Below are positions 16,615 to 24,505 of a DNA stretch of 64,000 nucleotides, piece by piece (position 1 is the first letter of the stretch; each line of letters starts with the position of its first letter). The position numbers and the translations under genes were made by a program. Under the pieces are notes generated by a model. It was not told the DNA's origin and ran no database searches. It saw only the letters and a program-made list of their open reading frames with translations. Where the stretch lies: the NCBI RefSeq assembly GCF_010894435.1, contig NZ_JAAIXZ010000020.1, positions 62,001 to 126,000 on the forward strand. The letters run 5' to 3'. This DNA is from Pyxidicoccus trucidator (GTDB lineage Bacteria > Myxococcota > Myxococcia > Myxococcales > Myxococcaceae).

Positions 16615-17604
16615 CTACCAGCGCACGACGGCGCTGCCCCACGTCATGCCCGCGCCAATCGCCATCATCGCGATGACATCCCCCCGCTGGAGCCTGCCGG
16701 CGCGGTGCGCCTCGTCCAGCGTCATGGGCAGCGAGGCCGACGACGTGTTGCCGTACTTGTGCAGGTTCAGCCAGCACTTGTCTCGCGGAATCTCCAGTCG
16801 CTCCAGCGCAGCGTCCAGGATGCGAGCATTCGCCTGGTGGGCGATGACGTGGTCCACCTGCCCCGGCGTCAGCCCGTGCGACGCCAGCGCCTCCTGGGTG
16901 GAGTCCACCAGCGCGCGCACCGCGAACCGGAAGACCTCGCGCCCGTTCATCTTCAGCGTGTTCAGCTTCGCGCGCACCGCCTCCTCCGTCATGGGCGTGC
17001 GCGAGCCGCCCCCGGGGATGGTGAGAATCTCGGCCAGGGAGCCGTCCGTGTGCAGGTGCGTGGAGAGGATGCCGCGCCCGTCTTCCGGCGTGGGCGACGG
17101 CGACAGCACCATGGCCCCCGCCCCGTCCCCGAAGAGGACGCACGTGTTGCGGTCCTCCCAGTCCACCACCCGACTCAGCAACTCGGCGCCGATGACGAGC
17201 GCCCGCCGCACCTGCCCGGAGCGCACGAACTGATCCGCCACGCTCATGGCGTACAGCGAGCCGGCGCAGGCCGCGCCCACGTCGAAGGCGAAGGCCCGCC
17301 GCGCGCCCAGCTTCGCCTGGACGAAGGCCGCGCACGACGGCATGGGCATGTCCGGCGTAATCGTCCCCACGACGATGAGGTCCAGCTCCTCCGGCGACAC
17401 TCCCGCCATCTCCAGGGCGCGCCGCGCGGCCTGGACGGCCATGTCACTGGTGGCTTCTTCGGGCGCCGCCTGCCGCCGCTCCTGGATGCCGGTGCGTTCG
17501 CGAATCCAGGCGTCGGAGGTGTCGACGCGCGCCTCCAGCTCCTGGTTGGTGATGACCCGAGAGGGTGCGTAGGAGCCGGTTCCGATGATCTGCGTACATG
17601 CCAC
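16615..17604 (-). CDS. fabH: Beta-ketoacyl-ACP synthase III
   Basis: A 329-residue KAS III, which starts fatty acid synthesis by condensing an acyl-CoA primer with malonyl-ACP. The Cys-His-Asn triad is seen in GAACAGSLYAMS, VIAHQANARILDAA and NLHKYGNTSSASLP. Starts at a GTG with GGAG about 8 nt upstream; ACTQIIGTGSYAPSRVITN is the expected N-terminus. Myxobacteria make branched chains, so the primer may be isovaleryl-CoA, which the sequence does not show. It is 58 bp downstream of plsX. Confidence 0.96.
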   Translation of the reverse strand: MACTQIIGTGSYAPSRVITNQELEARVDTSDAWIRERTGIQERRQAAPEEATSDMAVQAARRALEMAGVSPEELDLIVVGTITPDMPMPSCAAFVQAKLGARRAFAFDVGAACAGSLYAMSVADQFVRSGQVRRALVIGAELLSRVVDWEDRNTCVLFGDGAGAMVLSPSPTPEDGRGILSTHLHTDGSLAEILTIPGGGSRTPMTEEAVRAKLNTLKMNGREVFRFAVRALVDSTQEALASHGLTPGQVDHVIAHQANARILDAALERLEIPRDKCWLNLHKYGNTSSASLPMTLDEAHRAGRLQRGDVIAMMAIGAGMTWGSAVVRW

Positions 17605-17662
17605 GAGGGTTCTCCAGAGGAGGAGATGCGTCCATCGGAACCCAACGCCCGGGGCCCGCTCT

Positions 17663-18724
17663 CTAATCGGAAACCGCGGCGTCTGTCGCCTTTTTTCCCT
17701 TCTGGTGGGTAGGGAGCCAGACACTGGCCCGCTCAATGCAACGCGTCAGCTCTCCCTGGACTCCGCCCTCTGCCATGGCCAGCGCCGCACCCAGCGCGTT
17801 GTAGAGGGCGCGTGGCGTGGAGCGGCCGTGCGCGACGATGCCAACTCCCTGGATGCCCAGCAGGGGAGCGCCGCCGTACTCGGCGTAGTCCACCACCCGC
17901 CGGAGACCCGCCAGGGCAGGTTGGAGCAGCAGCGCGCCCAGCTTCTCCGGCAGGCCGCCCCGCTTCTCGATGGCCTGACGCAGCAGGCCGATGACGCCCA
18001 TGCCCACGCCCTCGGACGTCTTGAGGACGATGTTGCCGGTGAAGCCGTCGGTGACGACCACCTGCACATCGCCGGAGAAGAGGTCCTTGCCCTCCACGTA
18101 GCCCACGAACTCCAGGTCCGAGCGGCGCAGCAAGTCACTGGCCTCGCGGGTGAGCGGCGTGCCCTTGGACGCCTCCTCTCCGTTGGAGAGCACCCCCACC
18201 CGGGGCCGGGCGACGCCCAGGCGGGCGCGCACGTACGCCTCTCCCATGACGGCGAACTGGGCCAGGTGGGAGGGGCGGCAGTCCACGTTGGCGCCCGCGT
18301 CCAGCAGCAGGCAGCGGCCTCCGCCCTTGAGGGCGGGGAAGAGGGCGGCGATGGCCGGCCGCTCCACCCCGGGCAGCCGCCCCAGCGTCAGCAGCCCGCC
18401 CGCCATGACGGCCCCGGAGTTGCCCGCCGACACCAGCGCATCCGCCCTGCCCTCCCGGACGAGCTCGAAGCCCACCCGCAGGGACGAGTCCCGCTTCCGG
18501 CGGAAGGCCGTGGAGGCGTGGTCGTCCATCTCCACCACCTCCGAGGCATGGTGGACCTGGAGGTTGGCCGGAGGCCGGCCTCGCCCCAGCAGCGGGGTCA
18601 GCCGCGCCTGATCGCCCACCAGCAGCACCTCATGGGCGGGGTGTGCCCGGGCGAAGAGCAGCGCCCCCTCCACCGGAGCGGCGGGGGCGTGATCGCCGCC
18701 CATGGCATCCAGCACCAGCCTCAT
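17663..18724 (-). CDS. plsX: Phosphate acyltransferase PlsX
   Basis: About 353 residues. PlsX makes acyl-phosphate from acyl-ACP at the membrane, linking fatty acid and phospholipid synthesis. The start LVLDAMGGDHAPAAPVEGA and later SAGNSGAVMAGG, ALFPALKGGGRCLLLDAGANVDC and VTDGFTGNIVLKTSEG are diagnostic. The exact start is uncertain: ATGs at 18724 and 18733 both fit and neither has a clear ribosome site; the open frame extends to 18865 but that part is not conserved in the family. The C-terminus has a basic, Lys-rich tail. First gene of the minus-strand fab run. Confidence 0.94.
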   Translation of the reverse strand: MRLVLDAMGGDHAPAAPVEGALLFARAHPAHEVLLVGDQARLTPLLGRGRPPANLQVHHASEVVEMDDHASTAFRRKRDSSLRVGFELVREGRADALVSAGNSGAVMAGGLLTLGRLPGVERPAIAALFPALKGGGRCLLLDAGANVDCRPSHLAQFAVMGEAYVRARLGVARPRVGVLSNGEEASKGTPLTREASDLLRRSDLEFVGYVEGKDLFSGDVQVVVTDGFTGNIVLKTSEGVGMGVIGLLRQAIEKRGGLPEKLGALLLQPALAGLRRVVDYAEYGGAPLLGIQGVGIVAHGRSTPRALYNALGAALAMAEGGVQGELTRCIERASVWLPTHQKGKKATDAAVSD

Positions 18725-19205
18725 CCCCGCCATCCCCGCGTCTGCCTGCTCGCCATAACGGTTCCCGGCGCGCGCCCCGACGGGGGCCACGGCGGCGCGC
18801 AGCACACCAGGAAGCCCCCAGGCGGGCAACGACTGGCTGCCCTGCCTGGCCACAGTCCGCTTCATCCCTGTCGGAAGCTGGAGAAATGACGCTCAGCGCT
18901 TCCGCGTTGTCACCCCGCGCCCGTCGGAGGTAGGACGGTGGGAGGTGGAGGTCGGCCCCGGGGTGGGAGAACGCTTCTGGGCCGCTCAACGCGCATTGAC
19001 TCGGGGGCGCCGAGCCGCTAGGGTCCGCCGCCTTCCGAAGCCGGACATGGAGTACGGGAGCCTTCGAACCGCTCCATCCCGGTGTTGTCCACAGAGTGTT
19101 GCGCAGGCGGCCGGGGCCCCCGGCACACAGCGCTTCAGACATTTTTGACTCAACCGGTCCGGGCCGGCTTCAACCCCCGGGTCGGCGTCGATATAGAGGT
19201 GAGCC
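18725..19205 (+). other. Divergent intergenic region between plsX and rpmF
   Basis: 481 bp with no convincing gene. It separates plsX (minus) from rpmF (plus) and must hold promoters for both. A plus-strand promoter candidate lies at 18996-19024. A second TTGACT at 19145-19150 has no good -10 at the right distance. I found no clear minus-strand promoter for plsX. Open frames here are GC-driven and unlike any family I know. Confidence 0.6.
18996..19024 (+). promoter_or_regulatory. Sigma-70-type promoter candidate for rpmF
   Basis: TTGACT, 17 nt, TAGGGT on the plus strand, giving a leader of about 175 nt before rpmF. The -35 is 5/6 to consensus; the -10 is weaker but of a type seen in myxobacterial vegetative promoters. 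Confidence 0.45.
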
Positions 19206-19394
19206 GTGGGTGTCCCCAAGAAGCGTACTTCGAAGATGCGTCGCGACCGCCGCCGCGCGGCCAACAGCAACCTGCGTACCGCTGTGCAGGTGACCAAGTG
19301 CCCCAACTGCAAGGAGCCGGTGATGCCTCACCGCGCCTGCACCGCCTGCGGCCAGTACAAGGGCCGTGAAGTGCAGCCCCAGGCTGGGGCCTGA
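19206..19394 (+). CDS. rpmF: Ribosomal protein bL32
   Basis: A 62-residue bL32 of the large ribosomal subunit. The N-terminus is VPKKRTSKMRRDRRRA, as in the family, and the zinc ribbon has Cys32-X2-Cys35 and Cys45-X2-Cys48, so it is the zinc-binding (C+) form. It starts with GTG behind a GAGGTGAG ribosome site. It is on the plus strand although its flanking partners yceD and plsX are on the minus strand, unlike the usual co-directional yceD-rpmF-plsX operon. A strong hairpin follows. Confidence 0.95.
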   Translation: MGVPKKRTSKMRRDRRRAANSNLRTAVQVTKCPNCKEPVMPHRACTACGQYKGREVQPQAGA

Positions 19395-19436
19395 TTCCCC
19401 CGCCAGGACGGCGCCCACCCGGCGCCGGATGAGACA

Positions 19437-19468
19437 AGGGCCGCGCCTCTTCTGGAGGTCGCGGCCCT
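19437..19468 (+). terminator. Hairpin between convergent rpmF and yceD
   Basis: A perfect 9-bp stem, AGGGCCGCG/CGCGGCCCT, with a 14-nt loop, 43 nt after the rpmF stop. The T-tract after it (CGTCGTTT) is short, so efficiency on the plus strand is uncertain. It may serve both genes because they converge here. Confidence 0.55.
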
Positions 19469-19533
19469 CGTCGTTTCAGCCCTTCAGCTCCGCAGCCCGG
19501 CCACACCTTCGCGTGGCCGGCCGGAGATTGGGT

Positions 19534-20133
19534 TCAGCTCAGCTTGATGTTCTTCAGCGGGGCCATCCGCGGGTCCACCGGCTTCGTCTCGCAGGTGCAC
19601 TTCGCCTCGTTGCGGTTGATGCCGCACTGGGGGCACAGGCCCTTGCAGTCCTCGCGGCACACCGTGCCCATGGGCAGGGCCAGCAGCAATTGCTCCCGGA
19701 CGATGGGGTCCAGATTGATGACCTTCCCGTCGAAGACCTCCTGGTCCGCGTCCTCCAGTTCGAACGAGCCGCCCACCTCGCCCTGGCTGCGCTCCTTCTT
19801 CTCCATGACGGACTCGTCGTCCTTCAGGTAGTCGTCCCCGCGGACGAGCGACTTGGGCACCAGGTTGAGGGTGAAGGCCACCGGCACCTTCAGTTCCACG
19901 TCCGTCAGGCAGCGCTTGCACTGGCTGGTGACATTCGCTGTGAACTGCCCCTCCAGCAGCACGCCGCCGCTCACCTTCTTCAGCGACGCCTTCAGCGTGG
20001 ACGGAGCCGTGGCGCGAAAGCCGGTGTCCTCACCGGACCCATCTCCGCCCAGCACCTCACCGAGCAGGTTGAGACCGATGGGCTCGTTGAGCTGAAGCCC
20101 TGTCTCCTTGATTTGTTCAATCTTTACGAGCAT
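19534..20133 (-). CDS. yceD: YceD/DUF177 family protein
   Basis: A 199-residue DUF177 protein. Two Cys pairs are visible, CKRC near residue 73 and CREDCKGLCPQCG near 158-170, plus the family's acidic middle and the INLDPIVREQLLLALP segment. The C-terminal RMAPLKNIKL tail is typical. In bacteria and plastids YceD relatives are linked to 23S rRNA accumulation and usually precede rpmF. Here the gene is convergent with rpmF. It has its own promoter candidate (20164-20192). Confidence 0.85.
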   Translation of the reverse strand: MLVKIEQIKETGLQLNEPIGLNLLGEVLGGDGSGEDTGFRATAPSTLKASLKKVSGGVLLEGQFTANVTSQCKRCLTDVELKVPVAFTLNLVPKSLVRGDDYLKDDESVMEKKERSQGEVGGSFELEDADQEVFDGKVINLDPIVREQLLLALPMGTVCREDCKGLCPQCGINRNEAKCTCETKPVDPRMAPLKNIKLS

Positions 20134-20163
20134 TTACGCGACGTCCAGGCAAAAAGGGCGAGC

Positions 20164-20192
20164 AACATAGAGGGCGGGGCCTCCACCGTCAA
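20164..20192 (-). promoter_or_regulatory. Sigma-70-type promoter candidate for yceD
   Basis: On the minus strand TTGACG, exactly 17 nt, then TATGTT, about 30 bp upstream of the yceD ATG. The -35 is 5/6 to consensus with correct spacing. It is among the best promoter matches in the window. Confidence 0.55.
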
Positions 20193-20212
20193 CACACCCT
20201 TGTCCAACTGCG

Positions 20213-20261
20213 CCACGAAGATGTCACGCCACCGTCACCCCCTGTGGCCCGTCCTTCGTGG
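20213..20261. repeat. 8-bp inverted repeat around the Pho-box-like site
   Basis: CCACGAAG at 20213-20220 and its exact complement CTTCGTGG at 20254-20261, with 33 nt between. The Pho-box-like direct repeat lies inside. It could be a second operator, a hairpin in the transcript, or chance. Confidence 0.45.
20221..20238 (+). promoter_or_regulatory. Pho-box-like direct repeat upstream of the PhoB-like regulator
   Basis: ATGTCAC at 20221-20227 and CCGTCAC at 20232-20238: two GTCAC cores exactly 11 bp apart, the spacing of PhoB-type operators (CTGTCAT-like heptamers). It is upstream of a PhoB/PhoR-type pair, fitting autoregulation. There is no clear -10 at the expected distance, and the regulator ATG is about 230 bp downstream. 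Confidence 0.5.
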
Positions 20262-20465
20262 ATCCTCCAAATAACGCTTAGATGAGGTGGATTTGATGCA
20301 TGGGCGGGGCGAGGGTCGCGCGGGGCGGTCCCCGTCCCGGGGGGCGAACCGGGAAGGCATCCTGGAGTGGACCCTCCCCTGCTTGCGCCCGCCCCTCGGC
20401 TCGCGGCCCGTGCCGGCGAGCTCGGGCCTCCCCCTTCCGAGCGGTATGAGCTTCGAGAGGATTCC

Positions 20466-21146
20466 ATGTCGCGCATCCTGATCATCGAGGACGAGCAGGA
20501 CCTCGCCGGACTCGTCGAGTACAACCTCCGGGCCGTGGGCTTCGAGACGGACACGGCGAACACCGGCGCGGGGGGCCTCGCCAAGGCCCGCGCGCAGCCG
20601 CCGGACCTGGTGCTGCTGGACCTGATGCTGCCGGACATCGCGGGCGGCGAGGTGCTGCGCATGCTCAAGCTGGACGCGGAGCTGCGCAAGACGGCCGTCA
20701 TCATCGTCAGCGCGAAGGGCCAGGAGTCGGACCGCGTGCAGGGGCTGGAGCTGGGCGCGGACGACTATGTCGTGAAGCCCTTCTCCGTCCGCGAGCTCCT
20801 CCTGCGCGTCAAGGCGGTGCTGCGCCGCGGAGACGTGGAGGAAGGGCCGGCGGCGGTGCTCACTTCCGGCGACATCGTCCTGGACACCTCGCGCCACCAG
20901 GTGCGCGTGAAGGGCGAGGAGGTGGTGCTCACCGCCCTGGAGTTCCGCCTGCTGCGCACGCTGCTGGAGCGCAGTGACAGGGTGCAGACGCGCGAAGTGC
21001 TCCTGTCCGACGTCTGGGGCATCCAGGCGGAAATCCACACCCGCACCGTGGACACGCACATCAAGCGCCTGCGCGAGAAGCTGGGCCCCGCCGGGGACAT
21101 CATCGAGACGGTGCGCGGCGTGGGCTACAAGCTCAGCCCTCCGTAG
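20466..21146 (+). CDS. PhoB/OmpR-family response regulator
   Basis: A 226-residue regulator. The receiver (1-118) has IIEDE, phospho-acceptor Asp52 in LVLLDLMLPD and the Lys in VVKPFSVREL; a winged-helix DNA-binding domain (about 130-224) ends RTVDTHIKRLREKLGP...VRGVGYKL. The start is the ATG after GAGAGGATTCC. It is followed after 20 bp by a PhoR-like kinase, so this is a complete two-component pair. The Pho-box-like repeat upstream supports a phosphate role. M. xanthus has several PhoP/PhoR pairs and I cannot tell which this matches. Confidence 0.9.
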   Translation: MSRILIIEDEQDLAGLVEYNLRAVGFETDTANTGAGGLAKARAQPPDLVLLDLMLPDIAGGEVLRMLKLDAELRKTAVIIVSAKGQESDRVQGLELGADDYVVKPFSVRELLLRVKAVLRRGDVEEGPAAVLTSGDIVLDTSRHQVRVKGEEVVLTALEFRLLRTLLERSDRVQTREVLLSDVWGIQAEIHTRTVDTHIKRLREKLGPAGDIIETVRGVGYKLSPP

Positions 21147-21166
21147 CGGCCAGGACGTCACCGCCC

Positions 21167-22528
21167 ATGCACGTGCGCGCCATCCTCCTTCCCCTGCTGC
21201 TGCCGTCCGCCGTGGTGGCGGTGCTCGTCGCCACGCTGGACTCGCCGGGTGGCGCGCTGGCCGCCGCGCTCGTCACGCTGGCCGGCTCGCTCATGGCGCT
21301 GGGCGTCAGCCGGGGCGCCGTGCAGCGCCAGTTGGACACGCTGACGCGCCACACGCGCGGCCGTGCCGAGGGGGCCCTCACCGCTCCTGCGTCGAACCCC
21401 GACCAGCTGGAGGAGGTGGCCAGCCTGGAGGGTGCCATCGACTCGCTCCACACCCGGCTGTCCACGCAGAACGCGCGGCTCCTCCAGGAGTCGCGCACCC
21501 TCACCGCCGTGCTGGACGGCATGGCCGAGGGCATCTGGGTGACGGACGCGGAGGGCACCGTGGTGAGCCACAACGACGCGCTCCGCGACATCCTCCAGCC
21601 CGGCGCGGGGAGCCTCATCGGTGAGCGCCCCCTCGCCCTGCTTCGCAACGACGTGCTCAGCGACGCCGTCATGCGCGCCTGCGGCGAGGGCGCCTCCACG
21701 CGGCTCGAGCTGGAGCTGGAGGGCCTGTTCCCCCGCACGCTCTCCATCCGGGTGACGCCGCTGGGGAGGGACCTGCCCGGCAGCGCCGCCGTGTTCCACG
21801 ACATCACCGAGCTGCGGCGGCTGGAGAAGGTGCGCAAGGACTTCGTGGCCAACGTCTCCCACGAGCTGCGCACGCCGATTACAGCCATCCGCGGCTACGC
21901 GGAGACGCTCCAGGGCGGCGCGCTCAACGACGCCGTCATGGCGCCGAAGATGGTGGAAATCATCCACCGCCAGTCGGAGCGACTGTCCGAGCTGGTGGAA
22001 GACTTGCTGGAGCTGTCCCGCCTGGAGTCGCGAGAGGTGCGCCTGGCGCTCACCAGCGTCTCCCTGGCCGACGCCGTCGCGCGCGCCGCCGACACGGTGC
22101 GCCCCAAGGCCGAGGGCAAGGACCAGCGGATTTCACTCCATGTCCCGACAGAGCTGCGGGCGCTGGGGGACTCCCGCGCGGTGGAGCAGGTGCTCCTCAA
22201 CCTGCTGGACAACGCGGTGAAGTACACGCCGCCCGGAGGACGGGTGGACGTATACGGCGCGTGCGAGGACGGCCGGTGCGTGGTGCGGGTGAGGGACACT
22301 GGCCTGGGAATCGAACCCAAGCACCTGTCCCGCATCTTCGAGCGCTTCTACCGGGTGGACAAGGGTCGCAGCCGGGACATGGGCGGCACCGGCCTGGGCC
22401 TCTCCATCGTCAAGCACCTGCTGCAGGCCATGGACGGGGAGGTGAAGGTGGAGAGCCAGCCCAACGTGGGCAGCACCTTCACCATTTTTCTTCCCCTGCC
22501 AGTCCCCGCGAAGGCGGCGACCGGGTAG
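21167..22528 (+). CDS. PhoR-like membrane histidine kinase
   Basis: A 453-residue sensor kinase with two N-terminal hydrophobic segments (about 4-20 and 27-45) and almost no periplasmic loop between them, as in PhoR. Then a HAMP-like linker, a PAS domain (about 100-195; LTAVLDGMAEGIWVTDAEG), HisKA with the phospho-His near residue 232 in FVANVSHELRTPITAI, and HATPase with LLDNAVKYTP, DTGLGIEP and GGTGLGLSIVKHL. The absence of a sensory loop fits signalling through the Pst transporter and PhoU, whose genes are about 12 kb away. Confidence 0.9.
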   Translation: MHVRAILLPLLLPSAVVAVLVATLDSPGGALAAALVTLAGSLMALGVSRGAVQRQLDTLTRHTRGRAEGALTAPASNPDQLEEVASLEGAIDSLHTRLSTQNARLLQESRTLTAVLDGMAEGIWVTDAEGTVVSHNDALRDILQPGAGSLIGERPLALLRNDVLSDAVMRACGEGASTRLELELEGLFPRTLSIRVTPLGRDLPGSAAVFHDITELRRLEKVRKDFVANVSHELRTPITAIRGYAETLQGGALNDAVMAPKMVEIIHRQSERLSELVEDLLELSRLESREVRLALTSVSLADAVARAADTVRPKAEGKDQRISLHVPTELRALGDSRAVEQVLLNLLDNAVKYTPPGGRVDVYGACEDGRCVVRVRDTGLGIEPKHLSRIFERFYRVDKGRSRDMGGTGLGLSIVKHLLQAMDGEVKVESQPNVGSTFTIFLPLPVPAKAATG

Positions 22529-22540
22529 GATGGAGCGACC

Positions 22541-23485
22541 ATGCGGGTCGCTATCCTCGCGGACATCCACGGCAATCTTCCTGCCTGCGAGGCCGTGCTC
22601 GAGGACATCACGCGCTCGGTGGCGCCCGACTTCATCGTCGCCGCCGGGGACCTGGCGCTGCGCGGTGCCCACCCTCGCGAGACGGTGGACCTGCTCTTCG
22701 ACCGCTGCGACTCGGTGCTGATGGGCAACACCGACTGCTACCTCGCGGGCAACTACCTGGGCGGTGCCTACCGCGAGCGGGACCACTGGAAGACGGAGCT
22801 GCTGCGCTGGACGAGAGATCAGCTGGGTCCGGAGCTGCTGCAGAAGCTGGGCGCCCTGCCCTTCTCCGTGCGCTACACGCCGCGCAAGGGCCAGGACCTC
22901 TTCGTCTGCCACGCCAACCCGCGCAACCTCGAGGAGTCGCTGGACCCGACGCTGGACGACGTGGCGGTGCGCCGCTTCTTCAACCACCTGGACGCGGCCG
23001 CGTGCGCCTTCGGGCACCTGCACTTCCCCTACCGCCGCCGCGTGGGCCGCATGCTCATCGCCGACGTGGCCAGCGCGGGCATTCCGCGCGACGGGGATTT
23101 GCGCCCCGCCTACGGCGTCTTCACCTTCACACCCAAGGGCTGGCGGGTGCAGATCCGCCGCGTGCGCTACCCGGTGCGCAAGGCCACCCAGGCCCTCACC
23201 GCGCGCCGCGTGCCCGGGGGCCCGCTGCTCATCCACAAGCTGGTGGAGGCGCGCTACCGCCACCACAACGCGCTGCTGGAGGCCGCGCGCCGCCACTCCG
23301 GCCTGCCCCCGCCGGGGCCGGTGCTGCGCCCGCCTCCCGGCGCCGTCGCCCGCAACGTCGCCACGCCGCTGGACGGCCGGGCGCCTCCCGAGGTGGACCA
23401 CGGCTCGCTGCCCGGGGACCTGGACGGCACCGTGTCGGACGCCACCCCGCTGTCGATGGATGAACTGAACGAAATGGAGGGTTGA
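22541..23485 (+). CDS. Metallophosphoesterase (YfcE-like)
   Basis: A 314-residue calcineurin-like phosphoesterase. Metal-binding motifs are ILADIHGN (D-x-H), AGDL (GD), MGNTD (GNxD), VCHANP and FGHLHFP (GHxH). The Thr in place of His in the GNHD motif is usual in the YfcE-type subgroup. The C-terminal third (about 225-314) is Pro-rich and has no recognisable fold. It starts 12 bp after the PhoR-like gene and is probably co-transcribed. Substrate unknown; a phosphodiester is likely. Confidence 0.85.
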   Translation: MRVAILADIHGNLPACEAVLEDITRSVAPDFIVAAGDLALRGAHPRETVDLLFDRCDSVLMGNTDCYLAGNYLGGAYRERDHWKTELLRWTRDQLGPELLQKLGALPFSVRYTPRKGQDLFVCHANPRNLEESLDPTLDDVAVRRFFNHLDAAACAFGHLHFPYRRRVGRMLIADVASAGIPRDGDLRPAYGVFTFTPKGWRVQIRRVRYPVRKATQALTARRVPGGPLLIHKLVEARYRHHNALLEAARRHSGLPPPGPVLRPPPGAVARNVATPLDGRAPPEVDHGSLPGDLDGTVSDATPLSMDELNEMEG

Positions 23486-23547
23486 GGACGTTTGTCGCCG
23501 TGCCGTTGCTTGCGCGCGGGCCCGGGCGGTGATTCACGGCCGCCACC

Positions 23548-24045
23548 ATGTCACCACGAGAGCTGCCGCTGCTGCTGGTCCGCCACGCCGTGGCCGAGGA
23601 CTCCCACGTCCTGGGCGACGAGGCCCGAGCCCTCACCTCGGAGGGCCGCGCCGCCTTCCGCCACCACGCGCGACGGCTGGCGCGCCTCACCCCGCTGACA
23701 GGCATCGTCACCAGCCCGCTGGTGCGCGCGGTGCAGACGGCGGAGCTGCTCGTCGAGGCCTTCGGCCTGTCCAGCGTGGAGGTCCACCCGGCGCTGGTGC
23801 CGGGACACGGCGCGCACAAGCGCATCCTCAAGCTGGCCCGCGAGCTGGGCCCGGGCTGGGCGCTGGTGGGCCACAACCCCTCCCTGGAGCGCGCGGCCCT
23901 GCTCGCGCTCGACGGCGAGCCCCTGCCGGACAAGCTGCGCAAGGGCACCGCCCTGGCCCTGCGCCCCCTCTCCGGCAAGGGCTACACCCTCGCGTGGTGG
24001 GCCGCTCCGGGCCGGCCGGTGCGGCGCCCCGGCGAGCGGCACTGA
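23548..24045 (+). CDS. SixA-type histidine phosphatase
   Basis: A 165-residue histidine phosphatase of the SixA/phosphoglycerate-mutase fold. The catalytic motif LVRHAVAED (RHA) is at residues 11-19, and the second catalytic His is in VGHNPSLE near residue 110. It has the typical SixA core TSPLVRAVQTAELL. SixA-type enzymes dephosphorylate phospho-His in HPt domains; that fits the neighbouring two-component genes but is inference. It ends 7 bp from the convergent DUF1634 gene. Confidence 0.85.
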   Translation: MSPRELPLLLVRHAVAEDSHVLGDEARALTSEGRAAFRHHARRLARLTPLTGIVTSPLVRAVQTAELLVEAFGLSSVEVHPALVPGHGAHKRILKLARELGPGWALVGHNPSLERAALLALDGEPLPDKLRKGTALALRPLSGKGYTLAWWAAPGRPVRRPGERH

Positions 24046-24052
24046 GGCGTCC

Positions 24053-24505
24053 TCAGCCCTCCGCCGCGCCCAGGAAGAAGGACAGGACGAGCAGGCCCAG
24101 CACCACCGAGGTGATGACCACGTAGCGCGTGTCCCGCTGCTGCCGGAAGATGAGCAGCGACAGGGCCACACGCATCACCGGCACCGCCATCATCACCAGC
24201 AGCCCGGACATCACGAAGGACTGCCCGCGCGCGGCCATCGCTCCGGCCACCACCTCCGCCAGGCCGTGCGGCACGGAGTGTGGCGCGGTGAGGCGCTGCA
24301 GCGCCTCCGACGAGACGAGGTAGTCCGGGTGGCGGAGGAACGTCACCAGCGTGCCCAGCGTCACCAGCGACAGGCTGGCCAGCACGCCGTAGCGCAGCAG
24401 GTCGCTGATGAGCAGCTCCGGGGCGAGCGGGACGGCCTCCGCCTCCGCCTCCAGCGTGGTGGCGACGCCCTGCTCCCGCTGCCCGGACTCCGGCTCCCCG
24501 CTCAT
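24053..24505 (-). CDS. DUF1634 membrane protein
   Basis: A 150-residue membrane protein with three hydrophobic segments (about 34-57, 88-112 and 124-147). An acidic cytoplasmic N-terminus precedes LLRYGVLASLSLVTLGTLVTF; FVMSGLLVMMAVPVMRV is characteristic of DUF1634. Start chosen where the ATG overlaps the TauE-like stop (ATGA). DUF1634 genes commonly accompany TauE/SafE permeases and are thought to be accessory subunits. Confidence 0.8.
   Translation of the reverse strand: MSGEPESGQREQGVATTLEAEAEAVPLAPELLISDLLRYGVLASLSLVTLGTLVTFLRHPDYLVSSEALQRLTAPHSVPHGLAEVVAGAMAARGQSFVMSGLLVMMAVPVMRVALSLLIFRQQRDTRYVVITSVVLGLLVLSFFLGAAEG

Larger units (their letters stand above)
20134..20465. other. Divergent intergenic region yceD / phoB-like
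   Basis: 332 bp. It holds the yceD promoter candidate, a Pho-box-like repeat, and an 8-bp inverted repeat around that box (separate entries). From 20287 to 20465 the leader of the regulator gene is GC-rich; a 64-codon frame there has no recognisable features and I do not call it. Confidence 0.6.

Noticed and set aside
19145..19173. Second TTGACT promoter candidate before rpmF
   Set aside because: The -10 region at 17-18 nt spacing (CTTCAA or TTCAAC) matches poorly.
20287..20481. 64-codon open frame in the leader of the PhoB-like gene
   Set aside because: No ribosome site, no recognisable features and it overlaps the regulator start.
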